The position numbers and the translations under genes were made by a program. A stretch of DNA of 64,000 bases from Wolbachia endosymbiont of Ctenocephalides felis wCfeJ (GTDB lineage Bacteria; Pseudomonadota; Alphaproteobacteria; Rickettsiales; Anaplasmataceae), in assembly GCF_012277315.1 (NCBI RefSeq), contig NZ_CP051157.1:1127279-1191278 (forward strand), in the 5' to 3' direction. Shown piece after piece: positions 63,347 to 64,000 of this stretch; position 1 is the first letter of the stretch; each line of letters starts with the position of its first letter. The notes under the pieces were generated by a model. That model saw nothing but the letters and a program-made list of their open reading frames with translations, was not told the origin of the DNA and ran no database searches.

Positions 63347-64000
63347 TCAACTGTCATGAACATGCTTATTACTGGGAATAGGAGGCTTTACACTTTCCAG
63401 GTGACTATCTACTTTCAATTGCTTTCTTAAATTTTGTTTTATTTTTGCTTCGAATTTAAATCCTAACTTTTCGCAGAATTTTTGAAAATATTCTTTTATA
63501 ACATCAAACAGACTCTTGCCACCATCTTGATAGCTTTCTAGCTCCTTGGGAATAGTAAGTGATAATTTACCTTTTTTATATGTTACACCATTTTTGCCAT
63601 CTTGAGACTCAAGTGTAAACTTTAGTGAGTTATTCAACTGACATATAACTGCTTCTTTTGGGTCACAATCGTTAGCTAGTAATTCAGTTAGCAATTTAGT
63701 GTCTGTTATAGATATTTCGTTATCGGATTTAATGCTAACACAGTTTCTATTGGTACAGTTGATGTGGATAGTACCCTGACTTTGAAGCATTAGTTCATGG
63801 GGAAAAAGTGCAGGAGCGAGGACGTTTGTTACTAGCCCTCCACCATAGTAAGAAGACTGATTACAATTAGTAACTAGCTCTTCTAAAATGGGGTCACTTG
63901 GAACTCGAGCTTTGGCATACTCAAACATTTCCTTAAAAATCTCCTTTGCAATTGGGCGATAATTATTGTTTTTCTTTACTTCTTCTTTGAGTAGAAAAAA
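63347..64000 (-). CDS. Hypothetical protein, partial at window edge
   Basis: The frame is open from the right window edge to the stop at 63347, giving at least 217 residues. The internal ATG at 63928 is unlikely to be the true start, because the preceding 24 codons (EVKKNNNYRPIAKEIFKEM and so on) read as coding. I do not recognise the family. The visible part has a Cys-containing stretch near the middle (INCTNRNCVSIKS), a beta-rich segment (KLSLTIPKELESY), and a helical, basic C-terminus (DVIKEYFQKFCEKLGFKFEAKI). No membrane helix is seen. It converges with thiN. Confidence 0.7.
   Translation of the reverse strand, partial: FFLLKEEVKKNNNYRPIAKEIFKEMFEYAKARVPSDPILEELVTNCNQSSYYGGGLVTNVLAPALFPHELMLQSQGTIHINCTNRNCVSIKSDNEISITDTKLLTELLANDCDPKEAVICQLNNSLKFTLESQDGKNGVTYKKGKLSLTIPKELESYQDGGKSLFDVIKEYFQKFCEKLGFKFEAKIKQNLRKQLKVDSHLESVKPPIPSNKHVHDS

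Overview
The window is a piece of an AT-rich chromosome from an obligate intracellular alphaproteobacterium of the Rickettsiales, almost certainly Wolbachia. Four things point there: the str and S10 ribosomal blocks are joined without a break; a DsbA-like protein carries the CGYC site I associate with Wolbachia alpha-DsbA2; many short palindromic repeats begin TGTCATTCCAG; and housekeeping genes alternate with ankyrin proteins and orphan membrane proteins. I cannot assign a strain or supergroup from sequence alone. No tRNA, rRNA or CRISPR array was recognised.

Layout. Positions 1-7883 (minus strand) hold rpsL-rpsG-fusA-tuf-rpsJ-rplC-rplD-rplW-rplB-rpsS-rplV-rpsC, with a good sigma70-type promoter at 7924-7952. 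recO follows on the plus strand. Positions 8922-10763 are repeat-filled and lack an intact gene. Positions 10.7-17.4 kb are accessory: an orphan protein, a large collagen-like protein, a broken ligA fragment, a short inverted-repeat element, a gene-transfer-agent relic (DUF2460 type) and dsbA2. Positions 18-44 kb are mostly core genes: sucA, a coupled lolC / mitofilin-like / hemY-like operon, a phosphohexomutase, brkB, an SDR, polA, hslVU, gshA, hemH and ndk. Lineage-specific coiled-coil, membrane and ankyrin-like proteins lie between them.

Positions 44.2-48.3 kb form a decay island. It holds a gene with two in-frame stops, five-fold repeated hairpin and palindrome sequence, a broken IS481-type transposase, and two nested pairs of long inverted repeats. 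gyrB, another orphan membrane protein, an ankyrin protein, a second gene-transfer-agent relic, a Grx4-BolA pair and maeB follow. The right end carries pgsA, an orphan membrane protein with a near-perfect promoter, bamD, yebC, an M23 peptidase coupled to an SPFH protein, and a TPP riboswitch operon.

The most interesting unit is that last operon (62.25-63.31 kb): promoter, TPP aptamer, a three-helix PQ-loop (SemiSWEET-like) protein and thiamine pyrophosphokinase. It suggests thiamine import and activation from the host through a non-standard carrier. Other notable items are a 72-bp palindromic element inserted in frame in hemH, the near-perfect 89-bp inverted repeats around the IS481 relic, the dispersed gene-transfer-agent genes, and the collagen-like protein.
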